The notes under the pieces were generated by a model, which was not told where the DNA came from, searched no databases, and saw only the letters and a program-made list of their open reading frames with translations. A stretch of DNA of 39,415 nt from contig CAZMUZ010000024.1 in assembly GCA_964569315.1 (NCBI GenBank), positions 1 to 39,415 of the forward strand, written 5' to 3'. This DNA comes from CADEFF01 sp964569315. GTDB lineage: Bacteria > Pseudomonadota > Alphaproteobacteria > Dongiales > Dongiaceae. Shown in pieces: positions 1 to 7,647 of the stretch. A program made the position numbers and the translations under genes. Each line of letters opens with the position of its first letter. Within the stretch, counting starts at the first letter, position 1.

Positions 1-67
1 GCAGCAGCAGCCACACGCCGGAACCGGTGAGCACGCCAATGCCCAGGGCGAGGATCGCTTCCATCAT
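1..67 (-). CDS. mrpC: MrpC/MnhC subunit of Na+/H+ antiporter (partial, N-terminus only)
   Basis: The reverse strand reads MMEAILALGIGVLTGSGVWL before the window edge, which matches the hydrophobic first transmembrane helix of MrpC/MnhC (NuoK-like) subunits. The first ATG (67-65) overlaps the TGA stop of the mrpA-mrpB fusion gene as ATGA, so the two are translationally coupled. A second in-frame ATG follows at 64-62. MrpC is a membrane subunit of the multi-protein cation/proton antiporter, and this order (AB fusion then C) is the usual one. Only about 22 codons are visible, so the call rests mainly on position and the first helix. Confidence 0.8.
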   Translation of the reverse strand, partial: MMEAILALGIGVLTGSGVWLLL

Positions 68-2997
68 TGCTTTGGCAACGCTTGCGCTGCCGGCTCCGGT
101 GCGCGCAGGAGGGCCGCTCGTTGCGCGCGAACCGACTGATGGCCAAGCGCGATCAGGATCAGCACCGTCGCGCCGACGACGAGCAGGAACACCCCGATGT
201 CGAAGAGGAGGGCGCTTGCGAGAGGCACCGCGCCGATCAGCGGCAGCTCCAGATAGGAGGAATGGGAGGTCAGGAACGGATGGAGGAAAAGCCAGGCGCC
301 GGCCCCCGTGAGGGCCGCGACCGAGAGCCCCAGCCCCATCCAGCGCACGGGCAGGATGCGCAGATGCGCCTCCACCCAGGTCGTGCCTCCCGCCATGTAC
401 TGCAGGATGAATGCCACCGCCATGGTGAGGCCCGCGACGAAGCCGCCGCCGGGAAGGTCATGTCCGCGCAGCAGCAGGAACACCGCAAACATGCCGATCA
501 CCGGAAACAGCAACCGCATGATCAGCGCAGGGATCATCATCGAATCGGCGATGATATCGCCCCTTCGCCGACCCGGATCGGCGTCGTCGAACGCGTTCTG
601 GGCGCGCTGCTGTTCGGGGATATCGACGCTTTCCGGTGCCGGCCGGAACCGGCGCAGCAGGGCGTAGACGGCGAGCGCCACGACGCCGAGGACCGTAATC
701 TCGCCGAACGTATCGAAACCTCTGAAGTCGACCAGTATGACGTTGACGATGTTGGTGCCGCCGGCTTCCGTGTAGGCGTGCTCCACGAAATAGCGCGAGA
801 TGCTGTCGGGCACGGGTTGCGTCATCGCGACGTAAGCCAGCGCCGACAGCCCCGCGCCTGCGGCGATCGCGATCGCCAGGTCGACGAGCCGGCGCGGCCG
901 CAACGCTCTCCCGAAGGATGCGCGCGATCCGGCGTTCTCGATGCGCTTCGGCAGCCAGCGCAGCCCGAGCAACAGCAGCACCGTAGTCACGGTATCCACC
1001 ACGAGCTGCGTCAGCGCGAGATCAGGGGCCGACATCCAGACGAAGGTGACACAGGTGACGAGGCCGGCGCCTGCGAGAAGAATGAGCGACGCAAGTCGAT
1101 GAAACTTCGCTTGGTAGGCTGCGCCGATGGCGCAGACGATCCCGATCGCCCAGATCAACGCGAAGGCAGGATCGAGGTCGGTCGGTGCCAGCCGGCCTCG
1201 CGCAAAACCTCCAGCCCAGAGCGGCCCCAGCGCACCGGCGAACGCGACGCAGACCAGCAGCCGCAATTGCGGCTGCAGGCGTCGTGTGCCGAGGAGCTCC
1301 TCGAGCGAGCGCGCGAGGCGCGAAGACAGGAAAAGGAGGGCACGCTCGAAGATGCGCTTGCTCTTGATGTGGCGAATCAGCGGCGGCCCCTCGACGCCGG
1401 TCAAGAGATACCGCCTCAGGAAGAAGTAGAGCGCGACACCGCCGGATAGCGCGAGGACGCTCATCAGCAGCGCGAAACTGAATCCGTGCCAGACGGCGAG
1501 GCTGAATTCGGGCGTTTCCGGTCCGAGGACGGCATGCACCGCCACGTCCAGGGCGGGGCCCACCGTGCGGGCCGGGACGATGCCGACCACGAGGCAGGCC
1601 AGCACCAGGAGTTCCACGGGAAACCGCATCCAGCGGGGCGGCTCATGGGGCATGCGCGGCAGGTTCGTCGGCGCCGGGCCGAAGAAAACGTCGCGTATGA
1701 AGTGCAGCGAATAGGCGACGCTGAACATGCCTGCCAGCGTGGCGATATAGGGCAGCGCGTCGTCCACGAACGAACCGTCGTGGAGTTCGATCGTCTCGGC
1801 GAAGAACATTTCCTTGGACAGAAAGCCGTTCAGCAAAGGAACGCCTGCCATCGCGGCGGCGGCGACCATCGCGAGCGTCGCCGTTACCGGCATCAATCGC
1901 CACAAGCCGCTCAATTGCCGGATATCGCGCGTCCCGCTCTCGTGCTCGATGATGCCCGCGGCCATGAACAGCGACGCCTTGAAGGTCGCGTGATTCATGA
2001 TGTGAAAGATCGCGGCGATGAGCGCGAGCGGGGTGTCCAGCCCCACCAGCAGGGTGATCAGCCCGAGATGGCTGATGGTCGAATAGGCGAGCAGGCCCTT
2101 GAGGTCCTGCTGGAAGATCGCGAAGAAGGCGCCGAGCACGAAGGTGCTGAGGCCGACGGTGCCGACGAGGTAGAGCCATTCCTGGGTCCCCCCGAGCGCC
2201 GGCCACAGCCGAACCAGCAGAAACACCCCGGCTTTCACCAGGGTGGCCGAATGCAGATAGGCGGAGACCGGCGTGGGCGCCGCCATGGCATGCGGCAGCC
2301 AGAAGTGAAACGGAAACTGCGCGCTCTTGGTGAACGCCCCCAGCAGGATGAGGATGAGCGCCGGGAGATAGAGCCTGTGCGATCGGATCAGGTCGCCGGC
2401 GGCCAGCACCTCGTCGAGATCGTAGCTGCCGACGATGTGGCCCAGGATCAACACCCCTGCCAGCAGGCAGAGCCCGCCGGTTCCGGTGACGACGATGGCC
2501 ATGCGGGCGCCCTCGCGCGCACCGGCATTGTGGTGCCAGTATCCGATCAGCAGGAACGAGAACAGGCTGGTCAGTTCCCAGAAGAAAACGAGCTGGATGA
2601 GGTTGCCCGACAGGACGATCCCCAGCATGGCGCCCATGAACGCCAGAAAGAACGAGAAGAAGCGGGGTACCGGATCCGCCGGCGACATGTAGTAGCGCGC
2701 GTACAGCACGACTAGGAATCCGATCCCCGAGATCAGCACGGCGAACATCCAGGCGAAGCCGTCCATCCTCAGCACGAAGCTCAGGCCGAGATCGGGGATC
2801 CACTCCACCTCGTGGCGGATGGGCTGGCCGCCAGCCACGGCCGGATAGGCCATCCAAAGCAGGGCCAGGCCGCCGAGCGCGACCGCACCGGCCAGCCATG
2901 CCTCGGCGTTCCGGGCATTGCTCGGAAGCAGCGCCGCGAAGAAGCTGCCCAGAAAGGGCAGAGCGATCACGGCGAAGAGAAGCATGTCGTGCGGCAT
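64..2997 (-). CDS. mrpA: Mrp/Mnh/Pha Na+(K+)/H+ antiporter, fused subunits A and B
   Basis: About 977 residues from the ATG at 2997. The N-terminal two thirds is a multi-helix proton-channel module related to NuoL (residues around 100-300 hold the conserved membrane lysine/glutamate region, e.g. ELTSLFSFLLIGYWHH and KSAQFPFHFWLPHAM). It is followed by the MrpA C-terminal extension (PDLALTQLVVDTVTTVLLLL). The last ~158 residues, starting near MMIPALIMRLLFPVIG, are a complete MrpB domain with the typical HDLPGGGFVAGL motif. Fusion of A and B is the PhaAB arrangement known from rhizobia. The reading frame stays open upstream to 3252, but that stretch is arginine-rich and unlike the family, so I chose 2997; no strong ribosome binding site is visible there. 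The complex exchanges cytoplasmic Na+ or K+ for protons in pH and salt homeostasis. Confidence 0.93.
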   Translation of the reverse strand: MPHDMLLFAVIALPFLGSFFAALLPSNARNAEAWLAGAVALGGLALLWMAYPAVAGGQPIRHEVEWIPDLGLSFVLRMDGFAWMFAVLISGIGFLVVLYARYYMSPADPVPRFFSFFLAFMGAMLGIVLSGNLIQLVFFWELTSLFSFLLIGYWHHNAGAREGARMAIVVTGTGGLCLLAGVLILGHIVGSYDLDEVLAAGDLIRSHRLYLPALILILLGAFTKSAQFPFHFWLPHAMAAPTPVSAYLHSATLVKAGVFLLVRLWPALGGTQEWLYLVGTVGLSTFVLGAFFAIFQQDLKGLLAYSTISHLGLITLLVGLDTPLALIAAIFHIMNHATFKASLFMAAGIIEHESGTRDIRQLSGLWRLMPVTATLAMVAAAAMAGVPLLNGFLSKEMFFAETIELHDGSFVDDALPYIATLAGMFSVAYSLHFIRDVFFGPAPTNLPRMPHEPPRWMRFPVELLVLACLVVGIVPARTVGPALDVAVHAVLGPETPEFSLAVWHGFSFALLMSVLALSGGVALYFFLRRYLLTGVEGPPLIRHIKSKRIFERALLFLSSRLARSLEELLGTRRLQPQLRLLVCVAFAGALGPLWAGGFARGRLAPTDLDPAFALIWAIGIVCAIGAAYQAKFHRLASLILLAGAGLVTCVTFVWMSAPDLALTQLVVDTVTTVLLLLGLRWLPKRIENAGSRASFGRALRPRRLVDLAIAIAAGAGLSALAYVAMTQPVPDSISRYFVEHAYTEAGGTNIVNVILVDFRGFDTFGEITVLGVVALAVYALLRRFRPAPESVDIPEQQRAQNAFDDADPGRRRGDIIADSMMIPALIMRLLFPVIGMFAVFLLLRGHDLPGGGFVAGLTMAVAFILQYMAGGTTWVEAHLRILPVRWMGLGLSVAALTGAGAWLFLHPFLTSHSSYLELPLIGAVPLASALLFDIGVFLLVVGATVLILIALGHQSVRAQRAALLRAPEPAAQALPKQ

Positions 2998-3482
2998 TGT
3001 CGACTGTTCGAACCTATCGCTTCGGCAGGGGAGATTTCCGGCTCGTCGCCGGAGGTCGGCCATTTTGGTTGACTTGCGGCCGCGCACGCAAGGATTCGAA
3101 GCGAAGATCCGCCGTTCTGCACGGAGCTTCCTCGACGCTCGGATGGCGTCGGGGCCCGCGACCGGGGGTCGCAAGGGGCGCGGAATCATGCCGCAGGAAC
3201 GATCGGCGCATTCGCGTCGAGCGGCGGAAAAACCGGATCCGACCGTCGGCATGGTGCACGGGATCCGGAGGGAAAGTTCCGCGGTGGCGCACCATGGCCT
3301 TGCGCGAAATCCACGAGGCCGCCGAGCGAGGGAAACGGCAGCGGAGACACCGACGTCCCGGAGGGCCCGCGCGACGCTCTCCTCGACAACAACTCGCTTG
3401 ATGGGGCCGGCGACGAGGCCCTAATCTCACGGCGAAATTCTCCACCGCGCGCCTTTCGCGTCGGAAATTCCGGTTTATCCCG
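2998..3482. other. Long divergent intergenic region between mrpA and hutF
   Basis: A 485-base stretch without a convincing gene between the mrp operon (minus) and hutF (plus). Open frames exist on both strands, as expected at this GC content, but their translations are arginine-rich and resemble no family I know. It must hold the promoters of both divergent genes. Near hutF there is an imperfect palindrome CGGAAATTCCG (3462-3472). I see no clear -35/-10 pair, RNA gene or terminator. Confidence 0.5.
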
Positions 3483-4883
3483 ATGACGACGCATCGCCTG
3501 CTGGCCGCCGCCGCCCTGCTGCCCGATGGATGGGCGCGTGACGTGCTGCTGGAGATCGGCGTCGACGGTACCCTGACGGGGGTCACGCCGGACGCCGTGG
3601 CGCTGCCGGCCGCAAGGCACGCGGTCCTGGCGAAGGGCCCGGTCCTGCCCGGCATGCCCAACCTTCATTCGCATGCCTTCCAGCGCGCCATGGCGGGGCT
3701 GACCGAACGCGCGGGGCAGGGCGGAGCCGCCGCCGAAGATAGTTTCTGGAGCTGGCGGCAGGTCATGTATGGCTTCGTCGAGCGGCTGACGCCGCCGCTC
3801 GTCGAAGCCATCGCGGGCCAGCTCTATGTCGAGATGCTGAAGGCGGGCTTCACGGCGGTCGCCGAGTTCCACTATCTGCATCACGACCCCGAAGGCGCGC
3901 CCTATGCCGATCCGGCCGAAATGTCGGAACGGGTGCTGGAGGCGGCGCGCCATGCCGGCATCGGCATCACCCATCTGCCGGTGCTCTATGCGCAAGGCGG
4001 GTTCGGCGCGCAGCCGCCCCGGCCCGGCCAACGCCGCTTCCTCCATTCGCAAGATCGCTATGCGCGGCTGCTCGAGCGGCTGGCGGGCCGCCATCGCGCC
4101 GATCCGCAGTTTCGCCTCGGCATCGCGCCCCATTCGCTGCGGGCGGTCACGCCCGAGCTGCTGCGCGATGCGGTCGCAGCGCTCGATGCGCTGGATCCGG
4201 CGGCGCCCATCCATATCCACATCGCGGAGCAGACGCTCGAGGTGGAGGACTGCATGGCCTGGTCGGGCCAGCGGCCGGTCGAATGGCTGATGGCGAACCA
4301 GCCGGTCGATCCTCGCTGGTGCCTCGTCCATGCGACCCATATGACTGAGCTCGAGACGCGGAACCTCGCGCGGAGCGGCGCGGTCGCCGGGCTTTGCCCC
4401 ACCACGGAGGCCAATCTCGGCGACGGCTTCTTCCCCGCCGGTGCCTATCTGTCGGCCGGCGGCGTCATCGGCATCGGCTCCGACAGCCATATCTCGGTGA
4501 GCCCGGTCGAGGAGCTGCGCTGGCTCGAATATGGCCAGCGGCTGCTGCAGCGCCGGCGCAACCGCCTGGCGGGCGCCTCCGGCTCGGTCGGCGCCGACCT
4601 CTATCGCGCGGCGCTCGCCGGCGGCGCGACCGCGCTCGGCCGTCCGATCGGACGGCTCGCCCAGGGCGCACGGGCCGACCTGCTGGTGCTCGACGGCGAG
4701 CATCCTGCGCTCTGCGGCAAGAGCGGCGACACGCTGATCGACGCGCTCGTCTTCGCCGGCAACAGCAATCCGGTGCGCGATGTCATGGTCGGCGGGCGCT
4801 GGGTGGTGGAGGAGGGCCATCACCACGCCGAGGAAGCCATGCTGGCGCGGTTCCGGGGCGCGATGGCGACGCTCGCCGCCTAG
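3483..4883 (+). CDS. hutF: Formimidoylglutamate deiminase (HutF)
   Basis: 466 residues, the normal length for HutF. HutF is a zinc amidohydrolase that converts N-formimino-L-glutamate to N-formyl-L-glutamate plus ammonia in the five-step histidine degradation route. Visible signatures are the metal-binding HSH motif at residues 62-64 within MPNLHSHAFQRAM, the AEFHYLHH segment near residue 130, HIHIAEQ, HATHM, and GSDSHISV carrying the late catalytic aspartate. All are characteristic of HutF rather than of guanine deaminase or other amidohydrolases. The ATG has no obvious ribosome binding site. hutU, hutI and hutG are not in the window; a divergent histidine-ammonia-lyase homologue lies 1 kb downstream on the other strand, so a complete hut operon is not present here. 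Confidence 0.92.
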   Translation: MTTHRLLAAAALLPDGWARDVLLEIGVDGTLTGVTPDAVALPAARHAVLAKGPVLPGMPNLHSHAFQRAMAGLTERAGQGGAAAEDSFWSWRQVMYGFVERLTPPLVEAIAGQLYVEMLKAGFTAVAEFHYLHHDPEGAPYADPAEMSERVLEAARHAGIGITHLPVLYAQGGFGAQPPRPGQRRFLHSQDRYARLLERLAGRHRADPQFRLGIAPHSLRAVTPELLRDAVAALDALDPAAPIHIHIAEQTLEVEDCMAWSGQRPVEWLMANQPVDPRWCLVHATHMTELETRNLARSGAVAGLCPTTEANLGDGFFPAGAYLSAGGVIGIGSDSHISVSPVEELRWLEYGQRLLQRRRNRLAGASGSVGADLYRAALAGGATALGRPIGRLAQGARADLLVLDGEHPALCGKSGDTLIDALVFAGNSNPVRDVMVGGRWVVEEGHHHAEEAMLARFRGAMATLAA

Positions 4884-4981
4884 AACGGGTCGATCCCGCT
4901 CGGCGCCCGTACGGTCTGCCGGCGCCCGACTTGCCTCGATCGGCGGCGAGGCTCTCGGCATGAGGCGGCGGTTGCGCTAGG

Positions 4982-5002
4982 CTTCGATTCGATTCGAAGG
5001 AG
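4982..5002 (+). promoter_or_regulatory. Hairpin overlapping ribosome binding site of the 5010 gene
   Basis: CTTCGA (4982-4987) and TCGAAG (4994-4999) form a 6-bp inverted repeat with a 6-base loop. The right arm overlaps the ribosome binding site AAGGAG (4997-5002), which sits 7 bases before the ATG at 5010. Such a stem could partly mask translation initiation. It may also be chance; the ribosome binding site itself is clear and fixes the start. Confidence 0.3.
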
Positions 5003-5009
5003 CCGATCG

Positions 5010-5909
5010 ATGATCCCCGCCCGTGCGACAGTCCTCGTCTGCGCCCTCCTGATCGGAGCGGCGGCGGCCGGACATACCGAAGAAATCAAGGATAAGGCGA
5101 CCTCCTCCGTCCGGATCGATTTCCCGGACGGGGTGATGCGGGTCGAGACGAAAACCGACGAGTTCCGGGTGGTGAGCTACTGGCCCGAGGGCGCCACCGA
5201 TCCGAAGCGCGTTCTGGTGCAGCAGAGCGTGCGGGTCGTGCAGCGCGAGGATGCGGAAGGGCCGGAGGCGGCCGAGGTATCGGTCGCGACCTGGCATGTC
5301 ATCGGCGATGGCAACCGCGCCAAGATGATCAATCTCGATGCGAAGGGCGAGGTGGCGCGGCCGCTCGCCATCAACTCCAACCCCGCCTATTTCGCCGTGA
5401 CCAGTCTCGGCTGCTGCGGCGCGCTCGACGCGACCCGGCTCTACAGCCTCGAGAACGGCAAGCTGCTGATGCAATATTCCGGCGAGCCGGCCTGGCTCGA
5501 GGTGCCGAACAGCCGCGGCCTCATGCGCATCGCCGGGCTCGACAACGCCTGGTCGGCAAGCTTCGACCCGCAATACCAGGCGGACCCGAGCCTCGTCGCA
5601 ATCCTGTCCTATGCCGCGCCGACGAAACCGATGCGCAAGGTCGCGATCCGCCTGACAGCGGGCGCGATCGACAGCATCATGAGCCTGCCGGAGCTCGCTT
5701 TCCTCGCGGCGGGCGCCGATCCCGATGCCCATTTCACGCTCTGGTCGGCGGACGGGAAGCGCGATCCGAAATCGATCACCGATGTGAGCCTGCGGGTGAC
5801 CTTCACGCCGGACTACATCGTTACCATCCCGATCGTTGCCGACGATCTCGATTTGGCACATGCCGCGACGACCGGCGGCCTCGCCGTGGCGCAATTGCCG
5901 ATCGAGTAG
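5010..5909 (+). CDS. Secreted protein of unknown function
   Basis: 299 residues, not recognised as a known family. The first ~21 residues form a Sec-type signal peptide (a short basic start, then VLVCALLIGAAAA), so the protein is probably periplasmic. The mature part is a soluble, mixed-charge sequence without membrane helices, Cys-x2-Cys motifs or a clear enzyme signature. There are two adjacent cysteines in LGCCGALDATRLYSLENG. The segment TRLYSLENGKLLMQYSGEP resembles repeat units of beta-propeller-like or WD-type proteins only loosely. The start is supported by AAGGAG 7 bases upstream. It lies between hutF (same strand, 126 bases upstream) and the lyase homologue on the opposite strand, whose end it faces. 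No function is proposed. Confidence 0.75.
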   Translation: MIPARATVLVCALLIGAAAAGHTEEIKDKATSSVRIDFPDGVMRVETKTDEFRVVSYWPEGATDPKRVLVQQSVRVVQREDAEGPEAAEVSVATWHVIGDGNRAKMINLDAKGEVARPLAINSNPAYFAVTSLGCCGALDATRLYSLENGKLLMQYSGEPAWLEVPNSRGLMRIAGLDNAWSASFDPQYQADPSLVAILSYAAPTKPMRKVAIRLTAGAIDSIMSLPELAFLAAGADPDAHFTLWSADGKRDPKSITDVSLRVTFTPDYIVTIPIVADDLDLAHAATTGGLAVAQLPIE

Positions 5910-5936
5910 GAGGCCCGGCCCGAACGGCCTGCGCGG

Positions 5937-7475
5937 TCAGTCGAGACCGGTTTCGATATCGAGCGCGTGCAACGCTTCCGCTAGCCTGCCGCTGTCGATC
6001 AGGGTCTCCGCGATCCGTTCGACATCGGCACCGAGCGGGCGGTCGGTACCCAGCGGCGCGACGATCTCCCGCAGCGATCTTCGGGCCAGCGCCGGTCCCG
6101 TGCCGAGGGCCGCCGGCTTCGTATGATCGACGGCCTCGGTCGCGACCAGCAGTTCGATCGCGACCAGGAGGCCGAACCGTTCGATCCCCGTCTCGAACTT
6201 GGCGACGGCCAGCGGCGCGTTGGTCGTGTCGTCCTCGATCCCGTCGGCGCTCGCCCGCTGGTCGGCCGCGACCGGATTGGCGCAATGGCGGATCTCGGCC
6301 GCGAGCGCCTCGGCGGTTTTCATCAGCGGCGCCATGCCGGCGGCAGGCGGCGCCTCGCGCGTGAGCCGGTCGGGCAGGTCGGTGAAGCGGCCGCTCATCA
6401 GCCGCGCGATGCGATTGACCGCGAGGTTGGCGGCCTGGGCGAGCCCGAGCGCCGCCATGTCGAAGCCGAGCGCGAGGGCCGGCGTATGAAAGTTCCCGTT
6501 CGACAGGATCGCGTCCTCGGCGGCGAGCACCAGCGGGTTGTCGCCGGCGCCCTCGAGTTCCGGGCGCAGGGCGGACGCGGCGCCGGCGAGGGCGGCGCGA
6601 AGGCTGCCATGCACCTGGGAGACGCAGCGGAAGGATAGCGGGTCCTGCAGGCGGCGCGCAGCCTCCGGTTTCTCGAGCGCGCTGCCGGCGAGGAGCTGGC
6701 GCAACAACTGCGCGGTCTCCTCCTGGCCGGGTTGCGGCCGCGCGGCGGCGATGCGCGGATCGAGCGGCGAGAGGTTCGCGCGGAAGCCTTCCATCGAGAG
6801 TGCGGCCGCCAGATTGACGAGGAGAAAGAGATCGCGGGCCCGGGCGAGGGCAAGCGCGCCGCGTCCGGCCGTCGCCGAATTCGCGCTGCAGAGGGCGAGC
6901 CCCTCCTTCGGCGCGAGCGCGAAGGGCGTGAGACCGGCGCGACGCAACGCCTCCCCGGCCGGCATGCGGTCGCCGCGGAACTCGGCATCGCCTTCGCCGA
7001 TCACGGTGAGGCCGAGATGGGCGAGCTGGCAGAGGTCCGAGGCGCCGATCGAGCCGACCTGGGGAATCTCCGGATGCACCCCGGCATTCAGCAGCGCGAT
7101 CAGGAACTCGGCGAGCTCGGGACGAACTCCAGCGCCACCCTGCGCGAGGCCGTTCGCGCGCACCAGCATCGCGGCCCGCACCGCGCGGCGCGGAAGTCGC
7201 GGTCCGACGGAATGCGCGCGCCCGAGCACCGTGAGGCGGGAGAACTCCGCGAGCGTCTCGGTCGGCAGGGTGAGCTGCGCCTGCCCGCCGAGGCCGCGCG
7301 TCAGGCCATAGACCGCCCGTCCCTCGGCCAGATGCCGCTCGACCACCGCGCGGGCCACCGCCATCCGGTCCCGCGCGGATGCCGCCAGCACGACACGCAT
7401 GCCGCCAGCGGCCACGCGGCAGATTGCATCGAACCGGAGCGGCGCGTCGCCGATCGCAAGCATCCCCTCGGCCAT
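5937..7475 (-). CDS. Histidine/aromatic amino acid ammonia-lyase homologue with atypical MIO triad
   Basis: 512 residues, the length of HutH. Family features are VYGLTRGLGG near Tyr56 (canonical VYGxNTGFG), RAHSVG at His88, DPLSFRCVSQVHG, a GDNPL segment, SNGNFH, and an acidic IEDDTT in place of QEDHVS. The MIO-forming segment reads GSIGASDLCQLAH at residues 141-153. The normal Ala-Ser-Gly-Asp-Leu has lost its glycine, leaving Ala145-Ser146-Asp147. The MIO ring needs the backbone nitrogen of that glycine, so cofactor formation is doubtful. The substrate pocket is also altered (Asn/Thr/Phe of the YGxNTGFG loop replaced; LNGTQ replaced by CSANS). It may be a lyase acting without MIO, for example on a betaine with a good leaving group, rather than HutH. 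AGGGGAG lies 6 bases before the ATG. It diverges from the MttB-like gene. Confidence 0.8.
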   Translation of the reverse strand: MAEGMLAIGDAPLRFDAICRVAAGGMRVVLAASARDRMAVARAVVERHLAEGRAVYGLTRGLGGQAQLTLPTETLAEFSRLTVLGRAHSVGPRLPRRAVRAAMLVRANGLAQGGAGVRPELAEFLIALLNAGVHPEIPQVGSIGASDLCQLAHLGLTVIGEGDAEFRGDRMPAGEALRRAGLTPFALAPKEGLALCSANSATAGRGALALARARDLFLLVNLAAALSMEGFRANLSPLDPRIAAARPQPGQEETAQLLRQLLAGSALEKPEAARRLQDPLSFRCVSQVHGSLRAALAGAASALRPELEGAGDNPLVLAAEDAILSNGNFHTPALALGFDMAALGLAQAANLAVNRIARLMSGRFTDLPDRLTREAPPAAGMAPLMKTAEALAAEIRHCANPVAADQRASADGIEDDTTNAPLAVAKFETGIERFGLLVAIELLVATEAVDHTKPAALGTGPALARRSLREIVAPLGTDRPLGADVERIAETLIDSGRLAEALHALDIETGLD

Positions 7476-7647
7476 GCGGCTCCCCTACACCGAAACGGCG
7501 ACCGGGTCCATGGCGCGAGGGCGGAGGCGGCGCCTCGCCTGCCGGGCGGAGAATAGGGGTGGGCGCAAACCCGATAGCGGCTGTCCCGGGGCTGGCCCTA
7601 TATAGGCGAAGGCTGCGGCGTGGCGGCCCTTCACCGGTGGAGGCGGC

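Noticed and set aside
3014..3252. Upstream extension of the mrpA frame and overlapping frames in the 3.0-3.5 kb gap
   Set aside because: The translations are arginine-rich, unlike MrpA N-termini, and occur on both strands as expected at high GC; no ribosome binding site supports them.
5937..7475. Calling this gene hutH outright
   Set aside because: The MIO triad and several substrate-pocket motifs deviate, and no other early hut genes are adjacent.
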